In this document: one piece after another, positions 23,875 through 33,206 of the stretch
Position numbering within the stretch: the first letter of the stretch is position 1
How the letters are laid out: each line of letters starts with the position of its first letter
From: JBDKVA01 sp039679375
Lineage (GTDB): Bacteria; Bacillota; Clostridia; Acetivibrionales; DTU013
DNA: 64,000 nucleotides
NCBI GenBank assembly: GCA_039679375.1
Contig: JBDKVA010000026.1
Span: 1 to 64,000 of the forward strand
Direction: 5' to 3'
Translations under genes and position numbers: made by a program
The notes under the pieces: generated by a model
Seen by the model: only the letters and a program-made list of their open reading frames with translations
Databases searched by the model: none
Told to the model about the DNA's origin: nothing

Positions 23875-26103
23875 GTGCAGCAAAAGGTATGGGTTTACAG
23901 GGATATCAACGGGAGTGAAGTGGACAGGCTGGCATCGGAGGCCGGAATATCAAGGCTGCTGGCGAAGGTGTTTGTCAGTCGCGGTGTTTTGGACTGCAAA
24001 TTTGTGAAAAGCTTTCTGCATCCTGATATTGAGCAGTTGTACGATCCATTTCTAATGGATGGCATGGCAGACGCTGTGGAACGTATTGTACAGGCGGTTG
24101 ACGGCCATGAACAAATATTGATTTTTGGTGATTATGATGTGGATGGCGTGGTAAGTACCTCGATTTTGTATAATTATCTGTCTTCACAGGGCGCAAACGT
24201 ACAATACTATCTGCCGGACAGGATGGAGGACGGTTATGGCCTCACCATGGGTGCTGCAGAAAAAGTGGAACTGCTGAAGGCATCACTGGTCATCACAGTT
24301 GACTGCGGGATCACATCGGTTGAAGAAGTGCGATATTTGACGGAAAGGGGCATGCAAGTGATCGTAACGGATCACCATGAATGCAAGGAGGTTCTGCCTG
24401 ATGCATTTGCCGTTCTCAATCCGCACAAGCCCGGTTGCAGATATCCTTTTAAAGAGCTTGCCGGTGCCGGCGTTGTTTTAAAACTTATTCAGGCGCTTTC
24501 CAACAGATCCGGCTGTGCCGGTTCGTACAGGAGTTATCTGGATCTGGCTGCGCTTGCCACAATTGCGGATATTGTGCCGCTTATTGACGAAAACAGGATC
24601 ATTGCAAGCTTTGGCCTTAAAGAGATGGAGACTACCGCAAATCAAGGCTTGAATGCACTTATAAAAGTGTCCGGCCTTGGCGGAAAGCCAATTTCAGCAT
24701 ACAGCGCGGCATTTGGACTGGCTCCCAGGGTGAATGCGGCGGGACGTATCGGAAGCGCGGTCCGCGGCGTCAGGCTGTTTACTGCGGACAGCCAGGTGTT
24801 TGCCGAAGCGATGGCAAAGGAACTGGATGATGAGAACAAGATCCGTCAGGGTACGGAAAATGAAATCCTGGAGGAGGCTTTGAAATTTATTGAAGCGGAT
24901 CTTGATCCGGAGCATGAAAAGGTGCTGGTGATAGGTGGCGAAGGCTGGCATCAGGGCGTTATAGGGATCGTGGCTTCCAAGGTGCTGGAGAAATATAACA
25001 GGCCTGTCATTATGCTGTCGATTGAAGATGGCATTGCCAAAGGATCCGGAAGGAGCTTGAAATGTTTCAATTTATTCAAGGCGCTTTGCTTTTGTGAAGA
25101 TCTGCTGGATAGGTTCGGCGGGCATGAGATGGCAGCGGGTTTGACGATTCAATCCTGTAAAATAAATGAGTTCAGAAAACGCATTAATGCATATGCTGAT
25201 AGCATACTGACGGATACGGACCTTTTACCATGCATAAGGGTGGACGCTTTTTTGGACCGTGCCGATATGACCTTGCAAAATGTTTATGAGCTGGCACGGC
25301 TGGCGCCTTTTGGAGCAGGCAATCCCGGCGCTGTCTTTGGGTATGCCGGATTTATCATTTCAGGCATCAGGACATTAAGCGCCGGTAAGCATATAAGGCT
25401 CGGATTGTCTGACGGAAGCCTGTCGGCGGAAGGGATCGGTTTTCACATGGGCGAATTGGCGGGAGCATACAAAACAGGCGATCCCATTGATGCGGTATTT
25501 ACTCTGGAGGTGAACAGCTGGAACGGTACAGACAGGCTTCAGATGAATCTTAGGGATATGAAATCATGTATTTATACATATCTCGACAAAAATATTGTTT
25601 TTAGCAGGGCAAATGACTATAATGAATATAATAAATATATCGAAGAGATTTGCCGTCTGGAGGGCCGTTTTGACGGAAGGATCGCGGAATTGATCCCGCG
25701 CAGGGACGACCTTGAAGCAGTATACCGGTACCTTAGGGCATGCAACAGGTCATATCAAGCCTCTGAAACAGGAGCCAGCAGTGTAAGTGGCAATTGTTCC
25801 GGCACGAATGGGAAAAACCAGCCCAAGAATATCAGTATAGAAGGGAAAAAGCTGAAATTTGAAGATTTATTTATATTGAGTGCGAAAATTTCCGAAAAAT
25901 ACCGGGTAAATATTAATTATTTCAAGCTGAAAAAATGCCTGGAGATATTCGAAGAGCTTGGATTGCTGACATTGGAGCCGATAGGCCAGGGGGGCGCAGC
26001 GGTAATGCTGGCGGCCGGTGTACAAAAAATGAGCCTTGAGGCATCGCGGCTGTTCCGGCAGCTTCAGAGCCTGGGCCAGGAATCCATGCAGTGCTCGAAA
26101 TAA
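23875..26103 (+). CDS. recJ: Single-stranded-DNA exonuclease RecJ
   Basis: 5'-3' ssDNA exonuclease for recombination and mismatch repair. 742 residues. DHH phosphoesterase motifs: FGDYDVDGVVST near residue 85 (motif I), VTVDCGITS, VTDHHE with Asp166 (motif III) and PHKPGCRYPFKELAGAGV; the DHHA1 motif is RFGGHEMAAGLTI near 415; then an OB-fold and a C-terminal extension (about 570-742) containing a Ser/Thr/Gly/Asn-rich linker at 625-645. GTG start at 23875 with GGGAGG/GAAGGGA upstream. Followed by apt and relA, the conserved Firmicute order. Confidence 0.94.
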   Translation: MQQKVWVYRDINGSEVDRLASEAGISRLLAKVFVSRGVLDCKFVKSFLHPDIEQLYDPFLMDGMADAVERIVQAVDGHEQILIFGDYDVDGVVSTSILYNYLSSQGANVQYYLPDRMEDGYGLTMGAAEKVELLKASLVITVDCGITSVEEVRYLTERGMQVIVTDHHECKEVLPDAFAVLNPHKPGCRYPFKELAGAGVVLKLIQALSNRSGCAGSYRSYLDLAALATIADIVPLIDENRIIASFGLKEMETTANQGLNALIKVSGLGGKPISAYSAAFGLAPRVNAAGRIGSAVRGVRLFTADSQVFAEAMAKELDDENKIRQGTENEILEEALKFIEADLDPEHEKVLVIGGEGWHQGVIGIVASKVLEKYNRPVIMLSIEDGIAKGSGRSLKCFNLFKALCFCEDLLDRFGGHEMAAGLTIQSCKINEFRKRINAYADSILTDTDLLPCIRVDAFLDRADMTLQNVYELARLAPFGAGNPGAVFGYAGFIISGIRTLSAGKHIRLGLSDGSLSAEGIGFHMGELAGAYKTGDPIDAVFTLEVNSWNGTDRLQMNLRDMKSCIYTYLDKNIVFSRANDYNEYNKYIEEICRLEGRFDGRIAELIPRRDDLEAVYRYLRACNRSYQASETGASSVSGNCSGTNGKNQPKNISIEGKKLKFEDLFILSAKISEKYRVNINYFKLKKCLEIFEELGLLTLEPIGQGGAAVMLAAGVQKMSLEASRLFRQLQSLGQESMQCSK

Positions 26104-26123
26104 CATTACATTAAACAGCAAAG

Positions 26124-26216
26124 GGAAAGCGCTCGGAATGACATAATGGAAAGTGCTTGCAATGACAGATGGAAAGCACCCGGAACGGCAAAGAGGAAAG
26201 AGTCCGCAATATACAG
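26124..26216 (+). repeat. Four tandem degenerate 24-bp repeats before apt
   Basis: Units beginning GGAAAG at 26124, 26148, 26171 and 26195 (spacing 24, 23, 24). Each reads roughly GGAAAGYGCYYGSAATGACAKAT. The array fills nearly all of the recJ-apt gap. The AATGACA part resembles the end of the REP-like family. Confidence 0.75.
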
Positions 26217-26239
26217 GACGGGCAGGGAGGGTTATATTA

Positions 26240-26755
26240 ATGGATTTAAAGGCAAAATTAAGGCATGTCGCAAATTTTCCCAAAGAGGGTGTCGATTTTA
26301 TTGATATAACGACCGTTCTCCAGGATGGTCAAGCGCTGGCGCAAAGCATTGATGAAATGAAAGTGCTTGCATCCGGTATGGGTGATTTTGACCTGATCAT
26401 AGGCCCTGAATCGAGGGGCTTCATTTTTGGGGCGCCTTTGGCCTATACGCTGAAAAAGGGATTCGTACCGATCCGGAAAAAGGGGAAACTTCCCTATAAG
26501 ACGATCAGTGTCGAATATCAGCTTGAATATGGCACAGACATTCTGCAGATGCACGAGGATGCGGTCAAGCCCGGTCAGAAGGTCGTTATCATTGACGATT
26601 TGCTGGCTACCGGAGGGACGACCGAATCGAATATAAAGCTGGTTGAAAAGCTTGGCGGCGTGGTTGTCGGCCTGTTGTTTTTCATAGAGCTGGGATTTTT
26701 GGACGGAAGAAAGAGGCTTGAGGGCTATAAGGTCGAATCCCTTATCAAGCTGTAG
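26240..26755 (+). CDS. apt: Adenine phosphoribosyltransferase
   Basis: Salvages adenine to AMP with PRPP. 171 residues, the usual size. Type I PRTase: GVDFIDITTVLQD near the N-terminus, GPESRGFIFGAPLA, the RKKGKLPYKTI flexible loop and the PRPP motif VVIIDDLLATGGTT around 122-135. The start at 26240 (GGAGGGTTATATTA before ATG) is preferred to upstream in-frame codons that would translate the tandem repeat. Confidence 0.95.
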   Translation: MDLKAKLRHVANFPKEGVDFIDITTVLQDGQALAQSIDEMKVLASGMGDFDLIIGPESRGFIFGAPLAYTLKKGFVPIRKKGKLPYKTISVEYQLEYGTDILQMHEDAVKPGQKVVIIDDLLATGGTTESNIKLVEKLGGVVVGLLFFIELGFLDGRKRLEGYKVESLIKL

Positions 26756-26784
26756 TTATCTTATCCATAGGCGGAGGCAACCGG

Positions 26785-28968
26785 GTGGAGAGACGCTATA
26801 ACAAGTTGGTAAGCAAAATAAAAGAATATAATCCAGGATGCGATTTTGCCATGCTGGACAAGGCTTATGAAATGGCGGCAAAGGCGCATGAAGGTCAGCT
26901 GAGGGAATCCGGCGAGCCGTATATTACCCATCCGCTTGAGGTTGCCCACATCCTGGCTGATCTGGAGCTTGACTGCACGACGATCATAGCGGGTTTGCTG
27001 CACGATACGGTTGAGGACACCAATTGCACGATCGACGACATCAGGGAGCAATTTGGCGAGGATACGGCCTCTCTTGTGGACGGCGTTACGAAGCTGGATA
27101 AAATACCTTATACCACAAAGGAAGAGCAACAGGCGGAGAATCTGCGCAAAATGTTCATGGCCATGGCGAAAGATATCCGGGTCATTCTCATAAAGCTTGC
27201 AGACCGCCTTCACAACATTCATACGCTCAAATACATGCCGCCGGAAAAACAGGTGGAAAAAGCACGTGAAACTCTTGAAATATATGCTCCCCTGGCTCAC
27301 AGGCTCGGTATTTCCAAAGTGAAGGGAGAGCTTGAAGATAACTGTTTTAAATATCTTCATCCCAGCGAATATTATGACCTGGTGGAAAAAATAGCTAAGA
27401 AGCGGCGTGAACGCGAAGCATTTATCAGCCATATCATGGAGCAAATCAAAACGAAAGCGACCGAACTGGGCATCGACATTAAAATTGACGGAAGACCCAA
27501 ACATTTCTACAGTATTTATCGGAAGATGCATGAGCAGAATAAAACACTGGATCAGATATATGACCTTTTTGCCGTGAGGGTGATCGTAACATCGGTAAAG
27601 GACTGCTATGCCGTCCTGGGCATGGTCCATGAGCTTTATAAGCCTATGCCCGGAAGGTTCAAGGATTATATAGCGATGCCCAAACCGAATATGTACCAGT
27701 CCCTTCATACAACGCTGATCGGACATGAAGGGCAGTCTTTCGAGGTGCAGATCAGGACATGGGATATGCATAAGGTCGCAGAGGTCGGTATTGCGGCACA
27801 CTGGAGATACAAGGAAGGGACGAAGACCGAGAGCGAGTTGGACAATAAGTTTGTATGGCTCAGGCAAATGCTGGAATGGCAGAAGGAAGCCAGAGATGCG
27901 AACGAATTTGTGGAGACGGTCAAGATCGACCTGTTTGCGGATGAGGTTTTTGTTTTCACACCCAAAGGTGACGTAGTGAATCTCCCTGCCGGCTCTAATC
28001 CGATTGATTTCGCCTATGCGATACATAGTGCGGTCGGCAATAAAATGATGGGCGCCAGAGTAAACGGTGAAATCGTCAAGCTGGGAAGTGAATTAAAAAA
28101 CGGCGATATTGTTGAGATCATTACTTCGGCAAATGTCCATGGGCCCAGCCGCGACTGGCTTAAGATCGTAAAGAGCTCTCAGGCGCGCAACAAGATCAAC
28201 CAGTGGTTCAAGAAGGAGAACAGGGAAGAGAACGTACTGCGCGGCAGGGAAGCCGTTGACCGGGAACTGAAGAAGCAGGGTCTCACTTACAACCAGATAT
28301 TCAAAAACGACTGGATCGAATTGATGTTGAAGAAGTTCAATTTCAATTCCATTGACGATATGTTCTCGGCTGTGGGCTATGGCGGCATAAGCGCCAGCAA
28401 GATCGTTGCAAAGCTGAAGGAGGATTACCGGAAGACGGTTAAGCCGGAAGACCTGGAAGATGAGACGGACCAGGAGGCGCTTGCCAAACAGGAGAAGGAG
28501 AAAAAAAGCAAGCCGATACCTGAAAATGGCATCATAGTAAAGGGCATCGACAATTGCCTTGTCAGGCTGTCCAGGTGCTGCAATCCGGTGCCGGGAGATG
28601 CGATCATCGGTTATGTGACACGGGGCAGAGGCGTATCTGTGCATAGAGCTGACTGCACCAATGTGGTAAAAAACCAGAATGAGGATGAACGGTTAATAGA
28701 GGTAAAATGGTATACTGCCGCGAATGTGGCGTATAAGGCGGAAGTCAATCTGCTGGCAAACGACAGGGCTTCACTGCTGATGGAAATCACCAATACGATC
28801 GCGGATTCCAAGATCAGGCTGAAGGCCATCAATGCAAGAACGACACGCGATCAGATCGCAGTGATCAAACTGACGCTGGAGATCAATGATACGGAGCAGC
28901 TGGATAAGATCATTAAAAAGCTGAAGAAGGTCGACAGCGTATTTGAAGTGACGAGGAACAAGCAATAG
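26785..28968 (+). CDS. relA: Bifunctional (p)ppGpp synthetase/hydrolase
   Basis: RelA/SpoT-homologue controlling the stringent response. 727 residues with all domains: HD hydrolase (HPLEVAHILADL, then His73-Asp74 in LLHDTVEDT and KLADRLHNIHTL), synthetase (Arg237 in GRPKHFYSIYRKM, and YQSLHTTLIG), TGS (VFVFTPKGDVVNLPAGSNPIDFAY), the zinc-finger/helical part (RCCNPVPGDAIIGYVTRGRGVSVHRADC) and a C-terminal ACT. Both catalytic centres look intact. GTG start with GGCGGAGGCAACCG. Lies 29 bases after apt. Confidence 0.96.
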   Translation: MERRYNKLVSKIKEYNPGCDFAMLDKAYEMAAKAHEGQLRESGEPYITHPLEVAHILADLELDCTTIIAGLLHDTVEDTNCTIDDIREQFGEDTASLVDGVTKLDKIPYTTKEEQQAENLRKMFMAMAKDIRVILIKLADRLHNIHTLKYMPPEKQVEKARETLEIYAPLAHRLGISKVKGELEDNCFKYLHPSEYYDLVEKIAKKRREREAFISHIMEQIKTKATELGIDIKIDGRPKHFYSIYRKMHEQNKTLDQIYDLFAVRVIVTSVKDCYAVLGMVHELYKPMPGRFKDYIAMPKPNMYQSLHTTLIGHEGQSFEVQIRTWDMHKVAEVGIAAHWRYKEGTKTESELDNKFVWLRQMLEWQKEARDANEFVETVKIDLFADEVFVFTPKGDVVNLPAGSNPIDFAYAIHSAVGNKMMGARVNGEIVKLGSELKNGDIVEIITSANVHGPSRDWLKIVKSSQARNKINQWFKKENREENVLRGREAVDRELKKQGLTYNQIFKNDWIELMLKKFNFNSIDDMFSAVGYGGISASKIVAKLKEDYRKTVKPEDLEDETDQEALAKQEKEKKSKPIPENGIIVKGIDNCLVRLSRCCNPVPGDAIIGYVTRGRGVSVHRADCTNVVKNQNEDERLIEVKWYTAANVAYKAEVNLLANDRASLLMEITNTIADSKIRLKAINARTTRDQIAVIKLTLEINDTEQLDKIIKKLKKVDSVFEVTRNKQ

Positions 28969-28971
28969 AGA

Positions 28972-28993
28972 TTGCCGCGTCGCTGCAATCTAA
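28972..28993. repeat. REP-like fragment
   Basis: GATTGCCGCGTCGCTGCAATCT: a short inverted GATTGC/GCAATC palindrome from the REP-like family, between relA and the hydrolase gene. Confidence 0.5.
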
Positions 28994-29011
28994 TATGGAA
29001 AGGATGCAAAT

Positions 29012-29626
29012 ATGTTTTTAAAACGGATCACAACGGGAATGCTTTCATCCAACTGTTACATAATAGGCAACGCCGGAGAAGCCGCTGTCATCGACCCGGG
29101 TGTGGAGCCTGAAGAAATTGTTAGTATATTGGATGTGCAAAAGCTTACTATGAAATATATCATCCTGACACATGCGCATATCGATCATATTTTACATATG
29201 GAAGAGCTGCTTGGTGCCCGCGGAGGCAAGGTGGTGATCCATGACGAAGATGCACTGCTGCTTGGGAACCCCATGCTGAACGGAGCTGTGCTGTTCGGCC
29301 TCAACAAGTCTTTCAGAGAAGCTGATCTGCGTGTGAAGGATGGCGACAGCCTGGAACTTGAGGGAATAAAGCTTGAAATACTCCATACACCTGGACATAC
29401 CCCCGGAAGCATGTGCGTGAAAGCGGACGGCTGTATTTTCACGGGAGATACGCTGTTCAAGCTTGGAGTCGGGAGGACCGACCTTGGAGCAGGGGATCAG
29501 ACCCGTCTGATGGATTCCCTGAAAAAGCTGATGAAGCTGGATGACAACCTGAAGGTCTATCCGGGACATGGCTCGGCGACGGATATCGGCTATGAGAAGA
29601 CCAATAATATTAATCTGTGGTTTTAA
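29012..29626 (+). CDS. Metallo-beta-lactamase-fold hydrolase (glyoxalase II-like)
   Basis: 204 residues with the binuclear metal motifs: THAHIDHILHM near residue 54, HTPGHTPGSMCV near 132 and FTGDTLFKLGVGRTDL near 152, plus a final PGHGSATDIGYE. The small size and motif order match YqgX/GloB-like thioesterases, which may hydrolyse S-lactoylglutathione-type or other thioesters. The substrate here is unknown. It lies between relA and the T-box/hisS genes, as in many Clostridia. Site GGAAAGGATG. Confidence 0.9.
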   Translation: MFLKRITTGMLSSNCYIIGNAGEAAVIDPGVEPEEIVSILDVQKLTMKYIILTHAHIDHILHMEELLGARGGKVVIHDEDALLLGNPMLNGAVLFGLNKSFREADLRVKDGDSLELEGIKLEILHTPGHTPGSMCVKADGCIFTGDTLFKLGVGRTDLGAGDQTRLMDSLKKLMKLDDNLKVYPGHGSATDIGYEKTNNINLWF

Positions 29627-29670
29627 AGGCGGCATATTATTGTCTCGTTGATTGAAATAAAACATAATTG

Positions 29671-29699
29671 TTGACAACGGAGGGCAATCTTATTAGAAT
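29671..29699 (+). promoter_or_regulatory. Promoter of the T-box/hisS-aspS transcript
   Basis: TTGACA at 29671-29676, 17-base spacer, TAGAAT at 29694-29699. Confidence 0.75.
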
Positions 29700-29726
29700 A
29701 GAGTTAACATTGACTTCCAAAGGCAA

Positions 29727-30018
29727 TGAAGGGAAAAAGTAACCTGTGCAGGCTTCAGGGAGAAGGCGCCGCGACTGCAAGCGCATTTAGCATACGGACA
29801 GGTGAACGAACATCCCGGAGCCGGCCGGAAAAAAGCCGCATCAGATGAAAAACCGATGAATCGGAATTCATCCACGATATGTGGCAAGTAAGCCGGTCCG
29901 CAGTCCTGGCGTTAAAGGGCGAAAGTGGGTTTAAAACCGGAAGCGGATTTAAAACCTATAAGGGTGGCACCGCGGGAACAGCTCTCGTCCCTGACTTTTA
30001 CGTCAGGCGGGAGTTTTA
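29727..30018 (+). promoter_or_regulatory. T-box leader of hisS-aspS
   Basis: Stem I features: AAAAAGTAACC (loop-E strand) at about 29734-29743, GGGAGAAGGCG, GCGACTGCAAGCGC, and GGACAGGTGAAC. The likely specifier is CAT (His) at 29811-29813 in GAACATCCC. The conserved T-box AGGGTGGCACCGCGGGAA lies at 29961-29978 and can pair within the antiterminator. The terminator pairs CCCTGAC with GTCAGGCGGG near 29989-30011, then TTTTATTTTT. Uncharged tRNA-His should allow read-through to hisS-aspS. Confidence 0.92.
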
Positions 30019-30064
30019 TTTTTATAGGAAATAATAACAGTATTATTGAATTCAGGAGGTTGCT

Positions 30065-31327
30065 ATGTTCAATCAAGCTCCAAAGGGAACAAGGGATATA
30101 CTCCCTTCGGAAATTTACAGGTGGCAATATGCCGAGAAGGAATTTAACAAGCTTTGCAGCAGCTTTGGCTACAAGGAAATCAGGATACCGGTCTTTGAAC
30201 ATACGGAGCTTTTTCAAAGAGGAGTAGGCGATACAACAGATATTGTACAAAAAGAGATGTACACGTTCAACGACAAGGGCGGAAGGAGCATTACCCTAAG
30301 GCCGGAAGGAACGGCAGGGGTCGTGAGGAGCTATATAGAGAACGGAATGGCTTCGCTTCCGCAGCCGGTAAAGCTTTTTTACAATATTACCGCCTATCGC
30401 TATGAGAATGTGCAAAAAGGCCGGTACAGGGAGTTTCACCAGTTTGGCGTAGAGGCGTTTGGTTCGGCCGGGCCATCCGTGGATGTTGAGATCATCAGTC
30501 TTCTGTCCATGTTTTTTGAAAAGCTTGGCCTGAAAAAAACGGGACTCAATATCAATAGTATTGGATGCCCCAAATGCAGGACACAGTATAATGAGAAGCT
30601 GAAGCAATATTTCGGGCCGCGCCTTTCCGAACTGTGCGGCAACTGCAGGGAACGGTTTGAAAGGAATCCGCTGAGGATTATTGACTGCAAGGAACCCGGC
30701 TGTAAAAAAATAGCCGCAGGTGCGCCTGCTCTGATCGATAATCTCTGCGGTGAATGCGGCAGTCATTTTGAAGGGTTGAAAGCCGGACTTGAAAATCTGG
30801 GGATTGAATATTCCGTTGACCCGGGTATCGTAAGAGGTCTGGATTATTATACAAAGACGGTTTTTGAATTTACTTCACAAAATGTAGGTTCACAAGGTAC
30901 GATTTGCGGCGGAGGCCGGTATGACGGACTGGTGGAAACCTGCGGGGGTCCTCCGACTCCGGGGATCGGCTTCGGACTTGGCATTGAGAGGCTTCTGATG
31001 GAGCTTGAGAGCCAGAACATCCAGATCAAGGAACCGCCTCTGATGGACATTTACATTGCAGCAATGGGTGAAAAGGCGTCAAATTTTGCACTGCAGCTGG
31101 TGTACAAACTGAGGAGCTACCAGGTTGGTGCAGACACGGATCTGATGAGCAGAAGCCTGAAATCGCAGATGAAATATGCAGATAAAAAGGGATTTTCACA
31201 TACGGTTGTCATCGGTGATAACGAGATGGAAAGCGGCAAGGCAGTATTAAAGGATATGAAGACAGGCGAGCAGAAGGATGTGAGCCTGGATTCCATTGTT
31301 GACAGGCTGAAAAACCAGTATAAGTAA
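30065..31327 (+). CDS. hisS: Histidyl-tRNA synthetase
   Basis: Class II synthetase, 420 residues. Signatures: APKGTRDILPSE at the N-terminus, RPEGTAGVVRSYIENG, motif 2 GRYREFHQFGVEAFG, the histidine-A motif GLDYYTKTVFEF near 260, motif 3 PGIGFGLGIERLL, and a C-terminal anticodon-binding domain. CysX2Cys pairs (CPKCRTQ, CGNCRE, CGECGS) in residues 170-235 form an insertion that may bind zinc. ATG at 30065 with TCAGGAGGTTGCT. T-box controlled together with aspS. Confidence 0.95.
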   Translation: MFNQAPKGTRDILPSEIYRWQYAEKEFNKLCSSFGYKEIRIPVFEHTELFQRGVGDTTDIVQKEMYTFNDKGGRSITLRPEGTAGVVRSYIENGMASLPQPVKLFYNITAYRYENVQKGRYREFHQFGVEAFGSAGPSVDVEIISLLSMFFEKLGLKKTGLNINSIGCPKCRTQYNEKLKQYFGPRLSELCGNCRERFERNPLRIIDCKEPGCKKIAAGAPALIDNLCGECGSHFEGLKAGLENLGIEYSVDPGIVRGLDYYTKTVFEFTSQNVGSQGTICGGGRYDGLVETCGGPPTPGIGFGLGIERLLMELESQNIQIKEPPLMDIYIAAMGEKASNFALQLVYKLRSYQVGADTDLMSRSLKSQMKYADKKGFSHTVVIGDNEMESGKAVLKDMKTGEQKDVSLDSIVDRLKNQYK

Positions 31328-31400
31328 CAGGTCCAGGATGATGGCAGGCGCCTTTGAATGGCAGCAATTGACTGATATATTTCGGATAAGGAGTAAACAT

Positions 31401-33182
31401 ATGGGAGAAACAATTTACGGAATGAGAAGGACTCACAGATGCACGGAGCTTGGAGTAGACGATATAGGCCGGAAGGTAACGGTGATGGGCTGGGTTCAAA
31501 AGCGCAGAGACCTTGGCGGCGTTATATTTGTGGATTTGCGTGATCGTACCGGCATATTGCAGGTGGTTTTCAACAGCATGAACGGCAGCGGGATGTTTGA
31601 AAAAGCCGAATCTATCAGAAGCGAGTATGTACTTGCCGTCGTAGGTGAAGTGACGGGAAGATCGCCGGAAACAGTCAATCCAAAACTGAAAACGGGTGTA
31701 ATTGAGGTCATGGCCACCGAACTGAGGATTTTAAGCAAGGCTGAAACACCGCCGATCCAGATCGAAGAAGATTCGGATGTCAACGAAATGCTAAGGCTGA
31801 AATACAGGTATCTGGACCTTAGAAGGCCGGATATGCAGGCAAATCTTATGCTTCGTCACAGGGTGGCGAAGATTGCAAGGGACTACTTTGATACTAACGG
31901 ATTTATCGAAGTGGAGACGCCTGTCCTGATAAAAAGCTCACCGGAGGGCGCAAGAGATTATCTGGTGCCAAGCAGGGTACATCCCGGCAAATTTTACGCA
32001 TTGCCGCAGTCACCCCAGCTTTTCAAGCAGCTTTTGATGGTGGCGGGCTTCGACCGGTATATGCAGATCACGAAATGCTTCAGGGATGAGGATCTGAGAG
32101 CCGACAGACAGCCGGAATTTACGCAGATAGACCTGGAGATGTCGTTTGTCAGCGTGGATGATGTAATATCGGTGAATGAAGGCTTTATCAAGAGGGTATT
32201 CAAAGAGGCACTGGGACTTGATGTCAAGACGCCTTTCCTGAGGCTTCCGTATCAGGAAGCCATGGACAGGTACGGCTCCGATAAGCCGGATATAAGGTTC
32301 GGCCTGGAGTTGGTGAATGTTTCCGATCTTGTAGCCGGCAGCGGTTTCAAGGTGTTTGCCGATACGGTTAAAAACGGCGGCAGAGTACGGGCTATTAATG
32401 CAAAGGGTTGCGGAGAGAAGTTCAGCCGGAGGGAAATTGACAGCCTGGTTGAGTTTGTAAAAACATATAAGGCAAAGGGCATGGCCTGGATCGTTGTCGG
32501 GGAGAATGAGCTGAAATCGGCCATCACCAAATTCTTTACGGAGGATGAAGTGAAGGCTTTGCTTGAGAGAACCGAAGCAAAACCGGGTGACCTGATTTGT
32601 TTTGTTGCAGATAGGGATCAGGTGGTGTATGATTCTCTTGGGGCGCTTCGCCTGGAGCTTGCAAGAAAGCTTGACCTGCTTGACAAAAATGAATTCAAAT
32701 TCCTATGGGTGACCGAGTTCCCTCTGCTGGAGTATGATGAGGAGGAGAAACGCTGGGTGGCCAAGCATCATCCGTTTACCTCGCCGATGGACGAGGATAT
32801 CGAATATATGGACACTGACCCGGGAAGGGTCCGTGCAAAAGCTTACGATATCGTCCTGAATGGTACGGAGCTGGGCGGAGGCAGTATAAGGATACACATG
32901 CAGGATCTGCAGTCGAAGATGTTCAAGCTTCTCGGCTTTACTGAAGAAGAAGCCTGGGCAAAGTTCGGGTATCTGCTTGAAGCGTTCAAATACGGAGTTC
33001 CGCCTCACGGCGGCCTGGCATACGGTCTGGACAGAATGATCATGCTGATGGCCGGAAAGAACAGCATCAGAGATGTAATCGCATTCCCTAAAGTGCAAAA
33101 TGCATCCGACCCCATGACGAATGCACCGGATATGGTAGATTTGAAACAGCTCAAGGAGCTGCATATAAAAGTAGCGGATTAG
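31401..33182 (+). CDS. aspS: Aspartyl-tRNA synthetase
   Basis: Class II synthetase of bacterial type, 593 residues: N-terminal OB anticodon domain (VTVMGWVQKRRDLGGVIFVDLRD), motif 1 near FIEVETPVLIKSSPEGARDY, motif 2 FRDEDLRADRQPEFTQIDLE, the GAD insertion (about 280-420), HHPFTSPMDED and motif 3 GLAYGLDRMIMLM. The start at 31401 follows AAGGAGTAAACAT; the 21 codons upstream in frame are not used. Co-transcribed with hisS. Confidence 0.95.
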   Translation: MGETIYGMRRTHRCTELGVDDIGRKVTVMGWVQKRRDLGGVIFVDLRDRTGILQVVFNSMNGSGMFEKAESIRSEYVLAVVGEVTGRSPETVNPKLKTGVIEVMATELRILSKAETPPIQIEEDSDVNEMLRLKYRYLDLRRPDMQANLMLRHRVAKIARDYFDTNGFIEVETPVLIKSSPEGARDYLVPSRVHPGKFYALPQSPQLFKQLLMVAGFDRYMQITKCFRDEDLRADRQPEFTQIDLEMSFVSVDDVISVNEGFIKRVFKEALGLDVKTPFLRLPYQEAMDRYGSDKPDIRFGLELVNVSDLVAGSGFKVFADTVKNGGRVRAINAKGCGEKFSRREIDSLVEFVKTYKAKGMAWIVVGENELKSAITKFFTEDEVKALLERTEAKPGDLICFVADRDQVVYDSLGALRLELARKLDLLDKNEFKFLWVTEFPLLEYDEEEKRWVAKHHPFTSPMDEDIEYMDTDPGRVRAKAYDIVLNGTELGGGSIRIHMQDLQSKMFKLLGFTEEEAWAKFGYLLEAFKYGVPPHGGLAYGLDRMIMLMAGKNSIRDVIAFPKVQNASDPMTNAPDMVDLKQLKELHIKVAD

Positions 33183-33206
33183 GAACGGAAGCAAGAAAGG
33201 AGAGGA

